From positions 1 through 40,515 of the forward strand of contig DROT01000209.1 in NCBI GenBank assembly GCA_011321775.1: a stretch of 40,515 bases of DNA, in the 5' to 3' direction. The first letter of the stretch is position 1. Each line of letters begins with the position of its first letter. Shown here one piece after another: positions 38,594-40,515 of the stretch. The notes below the pieces were generated by a model, which did no database searches, was not told the DNA's origin, and worked only from the letters and a program-made list of their open reading frames with translations. This DNA comes from Gammaproteobacteria bacterium (GTDB lineage Bacteria; Pseudomonadota; Gammaproteobacteria; DSM-19610). The position numbers and the translations under genes were made by a program.

Positions 38594-40039
38594 CTACAGC
38601 GCCGGTGCGTCGATCATCAGCGGCGGCAACACCTTTCTCTCGTGCGACCGCTGCCGGTCGCTGATCCACACCAGGATGTCATAGTAGCTGCGGATGTTTT
38701 CCACGTAGCGTACCGGTTCGCGGCCGCGGGCATAGCCGTGACGGGTCTTGCGGTACCACTTCTTCTGGCTCAGCAGGGGGAGATATTTCTTCACCACCGC
38801 CCACTTGTCCGGGTTGGCACCGTCGGCCTGGGCCAGCATGCGCGCATCCTCGAGGTGCCCGTAGCCCACGTTGTAGGCCGCCAGCGCCATCCAGCTGCGA
38901 TCCGGTTCGGCGATGCGCTTCGGCAGCCGTGCCTTGATGCGGGCCAGGTAACGGGCGCCGCCCTCGATGCTGGCCTGGGGATCCAGGCGGCTCTTCTTGA
39001 TCCCCATGTGTTTCATGGTGACCTGGGTGAGCATCATGATGCCGCGTACCCCGGTAGGCGACACGGCGCCGGGGTTCCAGTGTGACTCCTGGTAGCCGAC
39101 GGCCGCCAGCAGGCGCCAGTCCGCGCCGGTCTCTTTTGCGGCCTGTTTGAAATACTTCACGTAGCGCGGCAGGCGTTCCTCGATGTGCTTCATGTAACGG
39201 CGTGTACCGACGTAGTCGAAATCCGCGACGTAGCCGTAGTAATGGTCCAGCAGGCGATCCAGCTCGCCGCTTTCCTTCAGCCCGTTGAGATAGGTGTTGG
39301 CGGCGTCGAGCAGGCTGTGGTCGTCGCCCGGCGGAAAGGCCCAGGCCAGTGCCTCGGCCTTGCTGATGTCGAAGGCGACCCGCAGCTCCGGATAGAAGCG
39401 GCGGGTGATGGCGACCTCGTTGGAGTCGGCCACCGTATAATCGATAACCTGTTCCCACACCAGGCTCAGCAGTTCATCGGTGCTCAGTTCGGGATTCTCG
39501 GTAAAGGTGAGATCAGGGTATTCCTGTTGCAAGGCCCGAAGACGCTCGGCATGGCTGCTGTCGGCCACCACCTCCAGGCTGCCGTGCAGGTCGTCCAGGT
39601 TCTTCGGGACACGGTTGCCATAGCGATAGACCAGCTGCGGCGTGATGTGCTGGTAACTGGTACTGAAATTCAGCCGCGCCTTGCGTTCATCGGTCACACT
39701 GAGACCGGCCGCGGCAAGGTCAGCCTCGCCGTCCTGCACGCGCTGCAGGATCTGCGACAGGCTGTCAGGCACCTCGATCCGCAGCTTCACCCCCAGCGAA
39801 TCCGCAAAGCCGGACAACAGATCGTATTCCAGCCCGGCATAGCCGTACGGCCCCTCGTAGTAGGTGGTCGAACTGTTGCGGGTGACGACGTGCAGTACCC
39901 CTTCCTCCTGCACCCGCTGCAGCCGGGTCTTGGGGAACAGGTCGCAGGCCGAGAGCAACAGCGTCAGCAGCAGGAGAAAACAGGAATGGGGAGACAGCCG
40001 CAGGCTGCTCTTCGGGCGATCGACCGCAAGCCGTGTCAA
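38594..40039 (-). CDS. mltF: Membrane-bound lytic murein transglycosylase F
   Basis: A protein of about 481 residues with a lipoprotein-like signal (FLLLLTLLLSAC). A solute-binding-protein domain (about 40-270) starts VLHVVTRNSSTTYYEGPYG. A C-terminal SLT lysozyme-like domain has AVGYQESHWNPGAVSPTGVRGIMMLTQ-type residues, where the Glu of QESHW is catalytic, and LAAYNVGYGHLEDA. It cleaves peptidoglycan glycan strands to anhydro-muropeptides. The start is uncertain. The long reading from ATG 40165 begins inside the tRNA-associated hairpin and adds 42 basic residues, so I prefer TTG 40039, which puts the signal near the N-terminus. Confidence 0.92.
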   Translation of the reverse strand: MTRLAVDRPKSSLRLSPHSCFLLLLTLLLSACDLFPKTRLQRVQEEGVLHVVTRNSSTTYYEGPYGYAGLEYDLLSGFADSLGVKLRIEVPDSLSQILQRVQDGEADLAAAGLSVTDERKARLNFSTSYQHITPQLVYRYGNRVPKNLDDLHGSLEVVADSSHAERLRALQQEYPDLTFTENPELSTDELLSLVWEQVIDYTVADSNEVAITRRFYPELRVAFDISKAEALAWAFPPGDDHSLLDAANTYLNGLKESGELDRLLDHYYGYVADFDYVGTRRYMKHIEERLPRYVKYFKQAAKETGADWRLLAAVGYQESHWNPGAVSPTGVRGIMMLTQVTMKHMGIKKSRLDPQASIEGGARYLARIKARLPKRIAEPDRSWMALAAYNVGYGHLEDARMLAQADGANPDKWAVVKKYLPLLSQKKWYRKTRHGYARGREPVRYVENIRSYYDILVWISDRQRSHERKVLPPLMIDAPAL

Positions 40040-40060
40040 CAGATGAAATCCATGATTTTT

Positions 40061-40090
40061 TTGGCCTTGTGCCCGGCGCGCAGGTACAAT
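40061..40090 (+). promoter_or_regulatory. Promoter of the tRNA-Ser array
   Basis: TTGGCC (40061-40066), 18 bases, TACAAT (40085-40090), followed by a GC-rich start region (GCGCCTCGCCGCC) as seen at stable-RNA promoters. The transcript would start near 40097 and include the hairpin at 40154-40191 ahead of the tRNA. Confidence 0.6.
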
Positions 40091-40153
40091 AGCGCCTCGC
40101 CGCCGGGCACGGGCCCTAGCTTGTCCCAGATTACGCGGTCGATCAAGCGCAAT

Positions 40154-40191
40154 CCCACCCTTCATACGCCGCGCAGCGGCGTCAGGGTGGG
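40154..40191 (+). repeat. Hairpin upstream of tRNA-Ser unit 1 (orphan tRNA 3'-half)
   Basis: CCCACCC pairs with GGGTGGG (40185-40191) around an inner stem ACGCCGC (40166-40172)/GCGGCGT (40176-40182). The left arm equals the T-arm 3' strand plus part of the acceptor of the tRNA-Ser, with the acceptor end diverged to CCTTCAT. The matching hairpin in the next unit is at about 40367-40399. Confidence 0.8.
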
Positions 40192-40204
40192 AGACACAGT
40201 ATCA

Positions 40205-40376
40205 GGAGAGGTGCCAGAGCTGGCCGAATGGGCTTGACTCGAAATCAAGTGATCCCTCGCGGGATCCGTGGGTTCGAGCCGAGCCCTGCCTTGGGCAGGG
40301 CGAGACAACGCCGCAGCGAAGCGGAGGCGGCCCCGAAGGGGTGAGGAGCGGAGCGACGAATAATCCCACCCTCTCT
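40205..40376 (+). tRNA. tRNA-Ser(CGA) interrupted in the T-loop, unit 1
   Basis: The 5' part (40205-40277) has acceptor GGAGAGG, D-arm CCA/TGG, anticodon stem CTTGA/TCAAG with loop CTCGAAA (anticodon CGA), long variable arm GATCCC/GGGATC, and the T-arm start GTGGG-TTCGA. The 3' part (40363-40376) is AT-CCCAC-CCTCTCT. It completes a 7-base T-loop, the T-stem, and an acceptor with six Watson-Crick pairs plus one G-T. The two parts are separated by 85 bases. No CCA is encoded (ACGCC follows). Function requires removal of the insert or tolerance of it; alternatively it is a pseudogene. Confidence 0.75.
40278..40362 (+). other. 85-base structured insert in the tRNA-Ser T-loop
   Basis: The insert sits after T-loop position 58 (TTCGA). 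It folds into three local hairpins: GCCCTGCC-TTG-GGCAGGGC (40283-40301), CCGC-AGCGAA-GCGG (40311-40324) and CCCC-GAA-GGGG (40331-40341). A purine-rich GAGGAGCGGAGCGACGAA end follows. It contains no reading frame and no recognised group I or group II intron core. Confidence 0.7.
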
Positions 40377-40415
40377 ACGCCGCGTAGCGGCGTTAGGGTG
40401 AGAGACACAGTATCA

Positions 40416-40515
40416 GGAGAGGTGCCAGAGCTGGCCGAATGGGCTTGACTCGAAATCAAGTGATCCCTCGCGGGATCCGTGGGTTCGAGCCGAGCCCTGC
40501 CTTGGGCAGGGCGAG
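40416..40515 (+). tRNA. tRNA-Ser(CGA), unit 2, cut by window end
   Basis: Identical over the visible 100 bases to unit 1 from its first acceptor base. It includes anticodon CGA, the variable arm, TTCGA and the first hairpin of the T-loop insert. The rest of the insert and the 3' part lie beyond the window. Confidence 0.75.

Larger units (their letters stand above)
40151..40515 (+). repeat. Tandem repeat, 211-base period, each unit carrying tRNA-Ser
   Basis: 40151-40304 repeats at 40362-40515. The two stretches differ at six of 154 bases, all within the first 50 (the tRNA 3'-half and hairpin region); the tRNA 5' part and the start of the insert are identical. The second unit is cut by the window end, so the number of units is unknown. 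Confidence 0.95.

Noticed and set aside
40163-40165. ATG as start of mltF
   Set aside because: It lies in the hairpin of the tRNA array, upstream of the region where mltF transcription would start, and adds a non-conserved basic extension before the signal peptide.
40278-40362. Group I or group II intron in tRNA-Ser
   Set aside because: The insert is far too short and lacks a recognisable catalytic core; only simple hairpins are visible.
40151-40515. CRISPR array
   Set aside because: The direct repeats carry tRNA-Ser and hairpins with a 211-base period; there are no short repeats with unique spacers.

Overview
The window is a dense, high-GC bacterial chromosome segment. Gene order identifies it as a gammaproteobacterium: queG-nnr-tsaE-amidase-mutL-miaA-hfq-hflX-hflK-hflC-yjeT-hisZ-purA, rsmI divergent from lpoA-yraN-dolP, lptFG divergent from pepA-holC-valS, and pcnB-folK-dgk-panB-panC-panD. 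The MutL has near-consensus endonuclease motifs, as in gammaproteobacteria without MutH. Together with the high GC this suggests a Chromatiales/Ectothiorhodospiraceae-like or related lineage; that placement is inference. No phage, transposase or CRISPR array was seen.

Layout. 1-4.9 kb: a truncated FAD-linked oxidase, then dolP, yraN and lpoA (all minus), divergent from rsmI. 4.9-5.2 kb: a 210-base palindromic element (copy A). 5.2-18.1 kb: queG (minus), divergent from the plus-strand nnr-to-hisZ series (tRNA modification, cell-wall hydrolysis, mismatch repair, RNA chaperone, FtsH regulators). 18.1-22.9 kb: purA, a GGDEF-EAL protein, and a convergent HD-GYP response regulator, so two c-di-GMP enzymes sit side by side. 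22.9-25.5 kb: an operon of two paralogous DUF1538 membrane proteins (UmpA/UmpB type), a short-T-loop P-II protein and a CBS-pair protein. 25.5-30.8 kb: valS, a small unknown gene, holC and pepA (minus). 30.9-33.5 kb: lptF-lptG and a convergent RDD protein. 33.5-38.6 kb: tRNA-Glu(CTC) back to back with pcnB over a shared palindromic -10, then folK, dgk, panB and panC, a second copy of the palindromic element (copy B), and panD with its own promoter. 38.6-40.5 kb: mltF (minus) and, divergent from it, a tandem array of tRNA-Ser(CGA) genes with an 85-base insert in the T-loop.

Two features stand out. First, the tRNA-Ser(CGA) at 40205 has all arms intact, but its T-loop is split by a structured 85-base insert. 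The unit repeats every 211 bases and the array runs off the window. Second, the two ~200-base palindromes at 4937-5146 and 37911-38110 share a 142-base core. Eight of the eleven differences between the cores form four compensatory base pairs. Their outer arms are unrelated in sequence between copies, yet each arm pair is self-complementary. Both copies lie at transcription-unit boundaries.
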